Shown here piece after piece: positions 34,951 to 43,585 of a stretch of 64,000 nucleotides of DNA; position 1 is the first letter of the stretch; every line of letters begins with the position of its first letter. The notes beneath the pieces were generated by a model, which was given only the letters and a program-made list of their open reading frames with translations, was not told where the DNA came from and searched no databases. A program made the translations under genes and the position numbers. The stretch is taken from NCBI RefSeq assembly GCF_007859755.1, contig NZ_SJPF01000006.1, positions 361,781 to 425,780 on the forward strand, in the 5' to 3' direction. This DNA comes from Blastopirellula retiformator (GTDB taxonomy: Bacteria; Planctomycetota; Planctomycetia; Pirellulales; Pirellulaceae).

Positions 34951-37900
34951 TCACGTGCTCGCCTCTATGATCGTGCTAGGGTTCAGTTGATAGTGCTCGA
35001 CCGCGAGAATTGGTTGCCATCCAAGTCGTGCAGGATCGTGAACAACGTGCAGTTCCGGCGATGAAGCACAGTTGAAGACTGCGTACAGCCAATAGTCTGC
35101 ACGCAATCGCTCCGCTGTTCGGTATTCGTTCTCACTGAGTGCAACGACGCCAACGCCTGCTCGACCTTTGACTTCGATGAAGCGAACTTCAAGGAATGTC
35201 TTGGGATCTTCCGGATGCGGTCGTCGCGAAATCAGATCGAAGCCGCGATTCTCGGACTCGACACTTTCCACGACCCACCCTCGGGCTTCCTCGTATCGGA
35301 TTGCCTCCTGTACGGCGATTCGTTCGATCTCGTCATCACGCACCATGGGAGCAAACTGTGGGGTGGCTCGGTCCGGGTGCGGGGCGACCCAAACGCGGCC
35401 AAGATGTGAGATGTCGGAAACTGACGTGTGGCGTTCCAGTTCCAATTCTTTGCGGCGACTCTCCAAGCGGTTTGTCAGTTCATCAAGATGCTGTTCTGCC
35501 TGAGCAATAAGACCGTCAAGACCGGTCACCGTTTCGCCCTCGATCTGACGGCTGATGTACTCCGCCTGCTGCAATTGGGCACGGTTGATTAAAGCATTGA
35601 GGCTGATCTCGACGTGTCGCCGAATTCGCTCAACGGCGTCACGCTGTTCGTCAGCATTTCGATCGATCCACGGGGCGAGTGCGTTTTCATACAGATATTG
35701 TTCAACGGACTGTCGCGTTGGCAACGTGATCGATTCTGCAGGGCCTGCGGCCCCTTCAGGTGCCGCTGCAATGTCCAGCAGCACTGTCGGTTCATGCAGC
35801 TTCATCTCACCTGACAACGCCGTTTCTACGGCGAATAGACGCCTGTGAAGCGTGCGTCCGCGACCATCTTTGATCGATGCCACAAATACGTCGATCAATG
35901 AGGGATCATTGCGATTAAGATCGTAGAACACTGCACCGCGTCGAAGATGGTCAACAGTTCTGGCGAGAATGTCTGTTCTGACCGTTTCAAACAACGGATG
36001 CCCCGGCGTCACCCATTCAAGCGTTGGGTCATCCCGCAGGTATAGCTTATCGAAGGCCACCTGCTTGTATTCACGTCCCAGTCGACCGAAGCGATCTTCC
36101 TGCCGATCGCCGATGGGTAGCAGGTTTCGAGGAACTTTGCCGATCCGAAACACGCGGCTTCCCTTGGCCGTTTCCTTGGGACTCATGCCGCATTCTGGCG
36201 ATGCATCCACAAAGAACTGCTCAATGACTTCGGGAACAAGTCGTCGCTCTTTGGCTTCGGCGTTCTTCCCGATCATGTTCGACAGGTTGAGCTCTTTTTT
36301 TGCCAAACCTTCGAGCGTTGATTCGGTAATCGCTCGAAACCGCTCTGGGCTGACGTCCCGGACAATGCGATCTTCGATTTGGCTGACGTCTGTCTGCCGG
36401 GCGTACATGTCTCGAAGCATTCGCTCCAACTGGTTCGCTGGAAAGACCTCACCGACAACGTCAAACACCTGATCCGAACCAAGGTCCGCCCTGATTTCAG
36501 CAAGCCGATCGAGCAGTTTGCGAAGCACCCGGCCTTCGCGTGTGTTCTGAGCGACGAAGTTGAAAATCAGGCAGTCCTTCTCCTGACCGTAGCGGTGGAT
36601 TCGACCAACGCGTTGTTCCAATCGCACTGGGTTCCATGGAATGTCAAAGTTGATCATCAACCAGCAGAACTGAAGGTTGATACCTTCACCGGCGGCCTCG
36701 GTCGCGACCATGATCTGGCACTCTTCCTTGAATGCTCGCTCTGCGTAGATTCGAGTTCCGGGCGTGTCGCGGTCACCAATCTTCATTCCGCCGTGAATCT
36801 GAGTGACTGACAGTCCCCATTCGATCAGCTTGCCAAGGGGACGACCGTCCTTTCCGTCCGCAGCGAGGAAATCGAGCGTGTCCTTATGCTCCGTAAAGAT
36901 GAGTAATTTGTTCTTCTTGCTGTCGAAGATGCCCTCTTCATTGAGAACGGATCGCAGCTTGATGATCTTTGTCTGGATGTCTCGTTCTTCAAGCTGCACG
37001 GCCTGTTGAACCAGACGCGTGAGCTGTGCGATTTCTTCGCGGAGTGCTGCCGGGTCGACCGACAGAACTTCGTTTTCGAGATCATCGATAATCTGTTGTT
37101 GTTCTTCGGTGTCCAGATCGTCGAAGTCATCCGGAACACGTCGTTGGATTTGTTCCTGTCGATAGGCTTCAGGATCGGCAAGGATCTTTTCGCGACGGGT
37201 TCGCATTCGCTCCAAGCTGCGGCGGACTGCATATATTGATGATGCCATGCGTCGCTGAAGCATGGCCATCGTAAAGCCGACAGCACGGCCACGAGCGCTG
37301 CCATCTGCGGCCGCCATCATCGATTGATCTTCGACGTACCGAGTTAATTCGTCATAGAATTCGAGCTCTTCGCCATCAAGGTCGAAGGCAACACTCCGCA
37401 CTTCTCGTTTGGTGAACAGCTTACGTACTTCGCCCGTGTCGGCATCAGGGAATGTGACGAGGGCTTCTTTCGTGCGGCGAAGATAGAACGGTGCCTCATG
37501 GTCTTTCATCGCTTGTTCAAGGCTCTGAATGCTGCCGTAAACATCAGCATCCAGTAACGCGAGGAAGCGTCGAAAATGTTCCGGATCGCCCTTGTGCGGC
37601 GTTGCCGTCATAAGGAGATAGTGATCCGTCATCTTCGACAGATTCTCGCCGAGCCGATAAGCGTACGTTTTGTGGTCCTCTGACCGGGCGCTCATTTTGT
37701 GGGCTTCGTCGACGATGACGAGATCCCACCGTGATCGAAGCAGACTTTCTCGGGCATCTTCAACGATTGACACCCACGAAACCGACGTCACAACCTGATC
37801 GCGTTCCTGCCAAGGGTTCTGACCATAGTTGGCTCGAAGGACATCCCCGCGAATAACCTCGAACTTTTCCCGAAACTTGTCCGCCATTTCGCGTTGCCAC

Positions 37901-38394
37901 TGAAAAGTCAGACTTGCCGGGGCGACAATTAGAACACGCCTGACAAGGCCGCGAGCCTTCAGCTCCTTCAGCAGCAAACCCGCCATAATCGTTTTGCCGG
38001 CACCGGGATCGTCGGCCAACAGGAATCGAATCCGCGGCAACTTCATGAAATAGCTGTAAACTGCTTCCAGCTGATGCGGAAGCGGATCGACGCGGGCGAT
38101 TGATAGCGAAAAGAATGGATCGTACTCGTATGCGAGACCGAGCCGATTTGCTTCGATCCCTAGCCGGAACATTCGGGCATTGCCATCGAACGGTTCGCGA
38201 TCTGCAGAAACACGCACGTCGGCCAACTGTGCACGGGAAAGCACGGGATCGTGGGTGAGTCCAGTCGTGCAGCCGCGACCGATTACCTTGAGCGAATCGC
38301 CCATTGGCACGGTAGCCAGAACCTCGATCGGTTCGGGGAGCGTCGGGCTGCTCAAGATGCAGCCCTGTCGAATTGCGCTGGGATCGACACTCAT
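34951..38394 (-). CDS. SNF2-type helicase with C-terminal DUF3883-like nuclease domain
   Basis: A 1147-residue superfamily 2 ATPase. DDPGAGKT at residues 128-135 is Walker A, DEAH at 229-232 is motif II, LMTATPHK is motif III, and ATEAAGEGINLQFC with QRVGRIHRYGQ are motifs V and VI of Snf2/RapA-like enzymes. The C-terminal 120 residues carry RGFDLISRR and VRFIEVKGRAG, the acidic-EVK pattern of DUF3883, a restriction-endonuclease-like domain. It would move along or remodel DNA for the methylase and ATPase encoded downstream. It is similar in build to the DrmD helicase of DISARM, but the other DISARM genes are absent. It starts 13 bases after the HTH gene stop. Confidence 0.85.
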   Translation of the reverse strand: MSVDPSAIRQGCILSSPTLPEPIEVLATVPMGDSLKVIGRGCTTGLTHDPVLSRAQLADVRVSADREPFDGNARMFRLGIEANRLGLAYEYDPFFSLSIARVDPLPHQLEAVYSYFMKLPRIRFLLADDPGAGKTIMAGLLLKELKARGLVRRVLIVAPASLTFQWQREMADKFREKFEVIRGDVLRANYGQNPWQERDQVVTSVSWVSIVEDARESLLRSRWDLVIVDEAHKMSARSEDHKTYAYRLGENLSKMTDHYLLMTATPHKGDPEHFRRFLALLDADVYGSIQSLEQAMKDHEAPFYLRRTKEALVTFPDADTGEVRKLFTKREVRSVAFDLDGEELEFYDELTRYVEDQSMMAAADGSARGRAVGFTMAMLQRRMASSIYAVRRSLERMRTRREKILADPEAYRQEQIQRRVPDDFDDLDTEEQQQIIDDLENEVLSVDPAALREEIAQLTRLVQQAVQLEERDIQTKIIKLRSVLNEEGIFDSKKNKLLIFTEHKDTLDFLAADGKDGRPLGKLIEWGLSVTQIHGGMKIGDRDTPGTRIYAERAFKEECQIMVATEAAGEGINLQFCWLMINFDIPWNPVRLEQRVGRIHRYGQEKDCLIFNFVAQNTREGRVLRKLLDRLAEIRADLGSDQVFDVVGEVFPANQLERMLRDMYARQTDVSQIEDRIVRDVSPERFRAITESTLEGLAKKELNLSNMIGKNAEAKERRLVPEVIEQFFVDASPECGMSPKETAKGSRVFRIGKVPRNLLPIGDRQEDRFGRLGREYKQVAFDKLYLRDDPTLEWVTPGHPLFETVRTDILARTVDHLRRGAVFYDLNRNDPSLIDVFVASIKDGRGRTLHRRLFAVETALSGEMKLHEPTVLLDIAAAPEGAAGPAESITLPTRQSVEQYLYENALAPWIDRNADEQRDAVERIRRHVEISLNALINRAQLQQAEYISRQIEGETVTGLDGLIAQAEQHLDELTNRLESRRKELELERHTSVSDISHLGRVWVAPHPDRATPQFAPMVRDDEIERIAVQEAIRYEEARGWVVESVESENRGFDLISRRPHPEDPKTFLEVRFIEVKGRAGVGVVALSENEYRTAERLRADYWLYAVFNCASSPELHVVHDPARLGWQPILAVEHYQLNPSTIIEAST

Positions 38395-38407
38395 GTTGAT
38401 TTTTCAA

Positions 38408-38623
38408 CTAACGTGGTTTTGTGCCGTATTTTGCTGTAACGGGTTGTCCAGTCGCATTGAGGATTTCATCCAGATCTGATTTCCTGAATAGTCGATATCC
38501 GTTGATCGGATTTCGATGCATCGGAATTTTCTGATCTCGTCCCCAATTCCGCAAAGTATTCTGTGAGACCCCGAGATACTCAGCTGCTTCTTTGATTGTG
38601 AGGTATTGGCTCAGTTTAGGCAT
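38408..38623 (-). CDS. MerR-like helix-turn-helix protein, first gene of the defence operon
   Basis: A 71-residue single-domain HTH of the MerR/excisionase type: YLTIKEAAEYLGVSQNTLRN is the HTH, followed by a wing with NPINGYRLFRKSDLDEIL. There is no sensor domain. The start at 38623 is clear from GGAGG 7 bases before the ATG; the longer frame lacks this. Being first in the operon it is a good candidate for an autoregulator; an inverted repeat lies 29-49 bases upstream of the start. Confidence 0.85.
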   Translation of the reverse strand: MPKLSQYLTIKEAAEYLGVSQNTLRNWGRDQKIPMHRNPINGYRLFRKSDLDEILNATGQPVTAKYGTKPR

Positions 38624-38651
38624 GTTCGATCCTCCTACAAGGGGGGTTTCA

Positions 38652-38672
38652 TTGGTAGTCAAACCTTACCAA
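38652..38672 (-). promoter_or_regulatory. candidate operator of the defence operon
   Basis: TTGGTA (38652-38657) and TACCAA (38667-38672) are inverted 6-bp arms with a nine-base spacer, upstream of the HTH gene. On the minus strand TTGACT (38678-38673) directly precedes it and could be a -35 box; no good -10 is evident. A binding site for the HTH protein is an inference. Confidence 0.35.
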
Positions 38673-38813
38673 AGTCAACTTCGATCGAACAGCAGGCCCG
38701 AGTATTGGCGGACGGCCATTGGAAATAGCGAGTGATTCGTTACTTTAATTTCGGTGGTCGCGACTCCAAGTTTCCAAATATGTTGCTTGTTCTGACGCCA
38801 GCCGGTAACCCCC

Positions 38814-39197
38814 TCAGCGACACGGGACCTTTAACAGAACCCAAGCATTTCGTTGTTGCTTCCAGCAGCTACCTGCCGCAATCGGCCGCAAATCCCGCTC
38901 CGTAACAATATCCCGCCCCCGCTCCGTCACCGGCAAGAACAAAATCGCCTCCTGAATATCTGGCGCCAACTGCAGCAGATTCATGATCTGGGTCAGCCGA
39001 GCCCGCGTCACGTGCCCAAGTCGCGCCAATTCCGCCTGGTCGGCGACCTCCCCGTCCCGAATCATCTGGTCGAGCCGAATCGCCAGCGCCATCAACCGCG
39101 AAACCCGTGGCACACGGCCTACAGAGGCATTCTCCTCCTGCACCTTCCGACTCCGCCGCGCCGTCTGAAACTCCACCTTCCGCTGAACCGTAATCAT
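38814..39197 (-). CDS. HTH protein coupled to the recombinase
   Basis: A 127-residue basic protein. After an arginine-rich lead, residues about 47-90 (DGEVADQAELARLGHVTRAR, then LTQIMNLLQLAPDIQEAI) form a ParB/KorB-like helix-turn-helix. Proteins of this build are usual directly behind planctomycete serine recombinases. Its ATG overlaps the recombinase stop by ATGA. It could help recombinase direction or regulate the operon; both are inference. The extreme C-terminus is loosely constrained. Confidence 0.7.
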   Translation of the reverse strand: MITVQRKVEFQTARRSRKVQEENASVGRVPRVSRLMALAIRLDQMIRDGEVADQAELARLGHVTRARLTQIMNLLQLAPDIQEAILFLPVTERGRDIVTERDLRPIAAGSCWKQQRNAWVLLKVPCR

Positions 39198-40756
39198 GCC
39201 GCCACCTCTTCCTTTGTGTTCGCCAATTCGCCGACCAGCGTTCTAATCCCGCTAGGCCGGAATGTTATCGAGATATTCCCCCCGTCGCCGTCGTATTCGA
39301 CCCGTTCGACGAGTAGCCCAATGACGCGTTCTTGTTCTCGCGGTGCCAGACACGCCCACACGGCGTCAAATTCGGCCAATGCGGCGGCTACCTCGGTCCG
39401 ATCGAGGGTATCACCGCCAAGTGCGGCTAACTCGTCTTCAATCTCCGTCGAACGCCGTTCCGCTTCCTGTATCCGATCATGGGCGTCGGCCAGCCTAGAA
39501 TCGCCAGGACCGACCGTAGCCGCTAATTGTCCAAGTTCCGCATGTGCATCGCGTAGCTCCTGATGCAGCTCTAGTCGTTCCGCCTGGAGTCGCTCGGTTT
39601 GTTGGGCGGTCTGCACCCGCACCTGTTCGAGCGTCGCGCTGATCACCTGCGGATCGCGCCCAATCGCCTTGATCTCGTTCACGATGAACTGTTCGATCTC
39701 CCCCGCGGGGATCGAAGGCGCCGGGCACGAATCCCATCCGCGTTTCTGAGCCTTTTGGCAGACGTAGTAGCGATAGAGCCGGTTTCCCTTCTTTTTGGAA
39801 TAGCTGTGGCTCATTCCGCATTGGCAGGCGGAACAATGCAGGAGGCCTCGCAGCAAAGCGTGGTGCTTGTTCCTGACCGCCTTCCCGCCGCTACTCCCGT
39901 TCTGTTGCAAGAGCGTCTGAACCTTCTCAAACGTCTCCGGATCGATGATCGGCTCATGCTCGCCCTCGTGCACTTCCGCCTTGTACCGGACCTTGCCGAC
40001 GTAAACGACGTTCGTGAGCAAAGCGTAGAGCGAGCCCTTGTCGAACCGTCGACCGCCACGTTCGGTATCCTTCTTTGTTGTCCATCGCTTGGTTCGCCAG
40101 CAGCGAGCATCAAGTTCGTTGGCGACATCGAGTATCGATTGACGTTCCAGGTACATCTCGAATATCTCTCGCACCCGTCGTGCTTCCGTGTCATCAAGAA
40201 CCAGCTTGGTCTGTTCGACGTTGTAGCCCAGCACCGGCAAACCGCCCGACCATTTTCCTTTGCGGCGCGCGGCGGCGATCTTGTCCCGGGTTCGTTCGCT
40301 AATCATCTCTCGTTCAAATTGGGCGAAAGACAAGAGCACGTTCAGAACCAACCGCCCCATCGACGAAGCCGTATTGAAGGCCTGCGTCACGCTGACGAAC
40401 GAAACCTTGTTCCTGTCAAACGTTTCGATGATTCTCGTAAAGTCGAGTAAGCTGCGGCTGAGACGATCGACTTTATAGACGACCACGCAGTTTACTTTTC
40501 CCGATTCGATGTCGGCCAGCAGTCGCCGCAGCGCCGGGCGGTCCATATTGGCGCCGGTGAAACCACCATCGTCGTAGCGGTCCGGCAAGCAGACCCAATT
40601 CTCGTGGCGCTGACTCTGGATATACGCCTCGCCCGCTTCTCGTTGGGCATCGAGTGTGTTGAACTCCTGCTCTAATCCTTCTTCGGTCGATTTGCGGGTG
40701 TAGATCGCGCATCGAATCGAGTCGGGCTCGGCGGGAGGTTTGGCACGTTTGTTCAT
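39194..40756 (-). CDS. large serine recombinase
   Basis: A 520-residue site-specific recombinase. Residues 15-165 are the resolvase domain with catalytic serine in AIYTRKSTEEG near residue 24, VYKVDRLSRSLLDF and FAQFEREMISERTRDKI. The recombinase domain (about 190-290) and a zinc-ribbon region with cysteines in HCSACQCGMSHS and YVCQKAQKRGWDSC (about 310-350) follow, then a coiled coil (about 380-460) and a C-terminal part. Such enzymes integrate and excise phages and islands by recombination at short att sites. It overlaps DUF2924 upstream and the HTH gene downstream by ATGA. Intact, so the element may still move. Confidence 0.92.
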   Translation of the reverse strand: MNKRAKPPAEPDSIRCAIYTRKSTEEGLEQEFNTLDAQREAGEAYIQSQRHENWVCLPDRYDDGGFTGANMDRPALRRLLADIESGKVNCVVVYKVDRLSRSLLDFTRIIETFDRNKVSFVSVTQAFNTASSMGRLVLNVLLSFAQFEREMISERTRDKIAAARRKGKWSGGLPVLGYNVEQTKLVLDDTEARRVREIFEMYLERQSILDVANELDARCWRTKRWTTKKDTERGGRRFDKGSLYALLTNVVYVGKVRYKAEVHEGEHEPIIDPETFEKVQTLLQQNGSSGGKAVRNKHHALLRGLLHCSACQCGMSHSYSKKKGNRLYRYYVCQKAQKRGWDSCPAPSIPAGEIEQFIVNEIKAIGRDPQVISATLEQVRVQTAQQTERLQAERLELHQELRDAHAELGQLAATVGPGDSRLADAHDRIQEAERRSTEIEDELAALGGDTLDRTEVAAALAEFDAVWACLAPREQERVIGLLVERVEYDGDGGNISITFRPSGIRTLVGELANTKEEVAA

Positions 40757-41244
40757 TTCGCGACTCCATTCTTACGCAGACCAAAAAAGTGAAATCCATT
40801 CCAATGCTTGCCGGTGATCGCCTTCGCAACCGCCGTCAGCGATTTGTAGCGTTCGCCTTGGTACTCAAACCGGTCGTCCAGCACTTTCACGTGGATCGTT
40901 TGCCCCTTGTACACACGCTTTAGTGACATGCCTGGAAGGAGGTGTGTACTTTGCGGCGACTTGGTGGCAACGGCGATGATTCGTGACTCGGCATCGGCGG
41001 ATGTTTTTTGCGTTCGCGGGATGGTCATCCTCAGATCGGAGTCGTTGGCAAGTTCCCTCGCTCGCCGCCGTGCCCGTTCGGACAAACCTCCTTCGGCGTT
41101 GGCCTGCATCCGCCACGCGATCCGTTTGATCAGCCATTGCTTATGCCTGCCGTTGGTAGGTTCGCCAAAGACCTCGGCATACTTTTCCCGCAATTGGTTG
41201 ACCGTCATCCGCTCCATCGCGGCGACCTCTTTGTCGATGTTCAT
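40753..41244 (-). CDS. DUF2924 protein
   Basis: A 163-residue basic protein of the DUF2924 family, recognised from MTVNQLREKYAEVFGEPTNG, the following RHKQWLIKRIAWRMQA and the C-terminal ERYKSLTAVAKAITGKHWNG with FFGLRK. The family is found almost always just upstream of serine recombinases in phages and islands, which suggests a role in recombination such as a DNA-binding accessory; the function has not been shown to my knowledge. ATGA overlaps on both sides tie it to its neighbours. Confidence 0.88.
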   Translation of the reverse strand: MNIDKEVAAMERMTVNQLREKYAEVFGEPTNGRHKQWLIKRIAWRMQANAEGGLSERARRRARELANDSDLRMTIPRTQKTSADAESRIIAVATKSPQSTHLLPGMSLKRVYKGQTIHVKVLDDRFEYQGERYKSLTAVAKAITGKHWNGFHFFGLRKNGVAK

Positions 41245-41483
41245 CGTTCAAAAACTCCTGTGGTGAGAGTGGTTGCGTCAACAGGAGTGTCCAGAGAGCG
41301 GTATCTCGGCGCCGAACTCAAGGCGTCGTGCGAGAAAGTGTTGGATGAGGTGACCGAAGGTGTCACGGGCGAGTGACAGCATTGTCGTGCTCGAATGCGA
41401 CGGACAATCGCTCGAGCCAAAATGGTCGCCACTTCGTAGAGCGGATCAGGCTCATCAAATCCGCGATGCGAACGTTGCGTCAT
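41241..41483 (-). CDS. small first gene of the recombinase operon
   Basis: An 80-residue protein with a helix DPLYEVATILARAIVRRIRARQ at residues 12-33 and a low-complexity tail rich in S and T. I know the general pattern from planctomycete recombinase operons but no function. The case for a real gene is strong: GAGGTGATTAGGA precedes the ATG, and its TGA overlaps the DUF2924 ATG (ATGA), as at the other two junctions of this operon. Confidence 0.65.
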   Translation of the reverse strand: MTQRSHRGFDEPDPLYEVATILARAIVRRIRARQCCHSPVTPSVTSSNTFSHDALSSAPRYRSLDTPVDATTLTTGVFER

Positions 41484-41604
41484 TCCTAATCACCTCATCC
41501 TTGCAAAGTGCGGGCTGTTAACCGGTTCGCACTTCCAATACGCCCTTTAGTTTCTGTGCGCTCGGAATCCGCACGGATCGCATTTTTTTCTTTTGGAGAG
41601 CAAT

Positions 41605-42600
41605 ATGAACGAAGAAGAACTCGATGAGTTGTTGGCCGATGGAGAAGCCAAGGAGCAGCAGCGCCGGGATCGGGAGGCCGTGCGAGCCTACGAAATCAAA
41701 CGCGAACGCAGGCTGGAGGAAGCCTTCCATGAATTGAATGTCTTACCGGACAAGTTCCATCGTGAGACCGGCGAATATCCGGAATACGACAACTGGCCGT
41801 TTTGCGACCCACCTCCGGCAAACTATTGGCGCTGGTATGCCAAACGCATGATTAATGTCGCCGATGTGATCGATGTGGATGGGTGGAAGGCCAACCTGGA
41901 TGAGCTCGAAATCGTGGAGACGAATGGAAGGATAGCCCTTGGCTTGCTGCATCACGCGATGAATGGAGATGTGGATTCTCTGGCCAAGAAGATTGAGAAG
42001 GCCATCATGCGTGTTGAGGATGGCCCTGAGGCGAAGGCTTGGCTGGTCGTCAGGATTGTCCGGATGCTAACAAATCCACCAAAAACGAGTGAAAACGAAA
42101 CCGAGCCGTCTCCGGTTCCTAGCGAAGTCGTCTCTCGTGAGAATCCAAACGAAGCGTCCGCGGTTCCAAAGATGTCGACGGAAGAAGTCATAGAGCGTCT
42201 GCTCTGCAGAATGGATGCGGGTGATAAGTTTTCAAGCAGACGCCAACTCGCCAAGGATATTGATTCCTCGTATTACAGGGTCGACGTGGCCTTCAAGTCT
42301 ACGCCCCGTCTTCAGGCGTGGGAAAGAACAAGAGCTTGGAAACGCCGAACCCATGCTTTGACCGACAAGAGTCAAGCACGTCACCAGAAGGTTAATGATC
42401 AAGACGATCCCTTGGACAAGCTCATAGCGCAAGAAGAAGCTGAAATTCGCCTTCGAAAATTGATCGAAAGAGCAACAGATGCGCGTAAAGCGGAGTACCT
42501 AGCGATCCAGTCCGAATGCAATGGAAATGCTTCAGTTACGCTCCTCCGCATCAAGCAAAAAAGCGACGACAACTATAATCGAGTGGTGGATCGTAGATAA
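41605..42600 (+). CDS. element protein of unknown function
   Basis: A 331-residue acidic, mostly helical protein. Residues 1-60 are charged with a coiled-coil look; 60-150 may form a helical domain; a linker rich in E, P and S covers 155-195; and RRQLAKDIDSSYYRVDVAFK at about 210-230 resembles a helix-turn-helix. The last 50 residues are again charged helix. No family is recognised. GGAGAG 5 bases before the ATG at 41605 decides the start against the TTG at 41593. It is divergent from the recombinase operon and may be an early regulator. Confidence 0.65.
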   Translation: MNEEELDELLADGEAKEQQRRDREAVRAYEIKRERRLEEAFHELNVLPDKFHRETGEYPEYDNWPFCDPPPANYWRWYAKRMINVADVIDVDGWKANLDELEIVETNGRIALGLLHHAMNGDVDSLAKKIEKAIMRVEDGPEAKAWLVVRIVRMLTNPPKTSENETEPSPVPSEVVSRENPNEASAVPKMSTEEVIERLLCRMDAGDKFSSRRQLAKDIDSSYYRVDVAFKSTPRLQAWERTRAWKRRTHALTDKSQARHQKVNDQDDPLDKLIAQEEAEIRLRKLIERATDARKAEYLAIQSECNGNASVTLLRIKQKSDDNYNRVVDRR

Positions 42601-42608
42601 ACCATGTA

Positions 42609-42644
42609 TTTCGAGCGCGCGCCAGCGCATGGCCGCGCTCGAAA
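42609..42644. terminator. 11-bp inverted repeat behind the 331-residue gene
   Basis: TTTCGAGCGCG (42609-42619) and CGCGCTCGAAA (42634-42644) pair exactly with a 14-base loop, followed by TTACTTTT. Position and T-rich tail fit a factor-independent terminator. Confidence 0.65.
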
Positions 42645-42648
42645 TTAC

Positions 42649-42680
42649 TTTTCCCCGAGTTTTATAGGGTCTCGGGAAAA
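42649..42680. terminator. second terminator-like hairpin
   Basis: TTTTCCCCGAG (42649-42659) pairs with CTCGGGAAAA (42671-42680) with one bulged C and an 11-base loop. Directly behind the previous hairpin; it may strengthen termination or insulate the following operon. Confidence 0.5.
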
Positions 42681-42748
42681 AATTTCGAACGTTTCGCATT
42701 AAGTCAGAAATGGTCTTTGTTACCTCCTGACAGAAAGCGAGACGATTC

Positions 42749-42973
42749 ATGACTGCCGTCCCCCAACTTCGGACCACTGGCGTCATAGCGAAAATGCTAG
42801 ACGCCCCTCTCCATCGCGTGGTGCACATTCTGGCCACGCGGCCCCACATCAAGCCCGCCGCTCGAGCAGGCATTCTGCGACTGTTTGACTCCGAGGCGAT
42901 CGAAAAGATCCGCCACGAGCTCGAAGTCATCGACGCCATTCGCCAATTCTCCAACACGGGAGAATCGGCATGA
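42749..42973 (+). CDS. small HTH protein
   Basis: A 74-residue protein reading like a minimal MerR/excisionase helix-turn-helix: LRTTGVIAKMLDAPLHRVVH is the HTH, with HIKPAARAGILRLFDSEAIE as the following turn and helix. It overlaps the sigma-like gene by ATGA, so the two are coupled. A role in element control or excision is inferred. Confidence 0.65.
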   Translation: MTAVPQLRTTGVIAKMLDAPLHRVVHILATRPHIKPAARAGILRLFDSEAIEKIRHELEVIDAIRQFSNTGESA

Positions 42974-43566
42974 TCCAGAAACATTCCCCACGGCCCGACG
43001 CCGCCACGGCGATCAAGCAATCCAGTTTCTTACTCGACGCAGCATCCAACCGCCTAGCTGTAAGACTTCGCGATCCCTCAGGCGTCGACGACTACCGACA
43101 GGAGTTGGCTCTCCACGTTCTGAAGCGATGGAACCGCTTCGATCCGGCTCGTGGCTCCGCTGGCAGCTTCATCAACGAACTCGTCAGAGACCGCGAACGC
43201 GACATCATTCGATCGTATTGGCGAAAGTGCCGCGGTCATGGCCAGACAATCCAATGGCCTGTCTCACCGCATGACGGCGCACTGCTCGACGTCATCGATC
43301 ACCGGACCGTCCCCGGGGAAGATTGGCGCGAGATGGACGCCGCGATCGAGGGCCTGATCGCACCTGAGCAGACCATCTGCCAGTTGTACCGGAGCGGACA
43401 CTCCATTTCTGACATTGCAAAACGATTGCAACTATCACGAGGAGCCATTTACAGGTCGCTGAATTTCATCGGTGAGTACTTCGAGGATCAAGGACTTCGA
43501 GAATATATCGATTTTCCGAGCGCACGTGACATAGACGGCGTAACTGATGATTCGACCTTAACCTAA
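42970..43566 (+). CDS. sigma-70-like factor of the element
   Basis: A 198-residue protein laid out like a small sigma factor. DYRQELALHVLKRWNRFDPA and RGSAGSFINELVRDRERDII at about residues 37-80 resemble region 2, and ICQLYRSGHSISDIAKRLQL with SRGAIYRSLNFI at about 137-170 is a region 4 helix-turn-helix. Region 3 is reduced. It could direct transcription of element genes. A phage replication- or recombination-regulating HTH is the alternative. It is coupled to the upstream HTH gene. Confidence 0.65.
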   Translation: MIQKHSPRPDAATAIKQSSFLLDAASNRLAVRLRDPSGVDDYRQELALHVLKRWNRFDPARGSAGSFINELVRDRERDIIRSYWRKCRGHGQTIQWPVSPHDGALLDVIDHRTVPGEDWREMDAAIEGLIAPEQTICQLYRSGHSISDIAKRLQLSRGAIYRSLNFIGEYFEDQGLREYIDFPSARDIDGVTDDSTLT

Positions 43567-43585
43567 CCCGGCTCGGAGTACCAAC

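Noticed and set aside
26436..38623. DISARM or BREX system
   Set aside because: The helicase recalls DrmD, but no DUF1998 (DrmB), DrmA or PLD-type DrmC is present, and there is no PglZ, BrxC or Lon-like gene for BREX.
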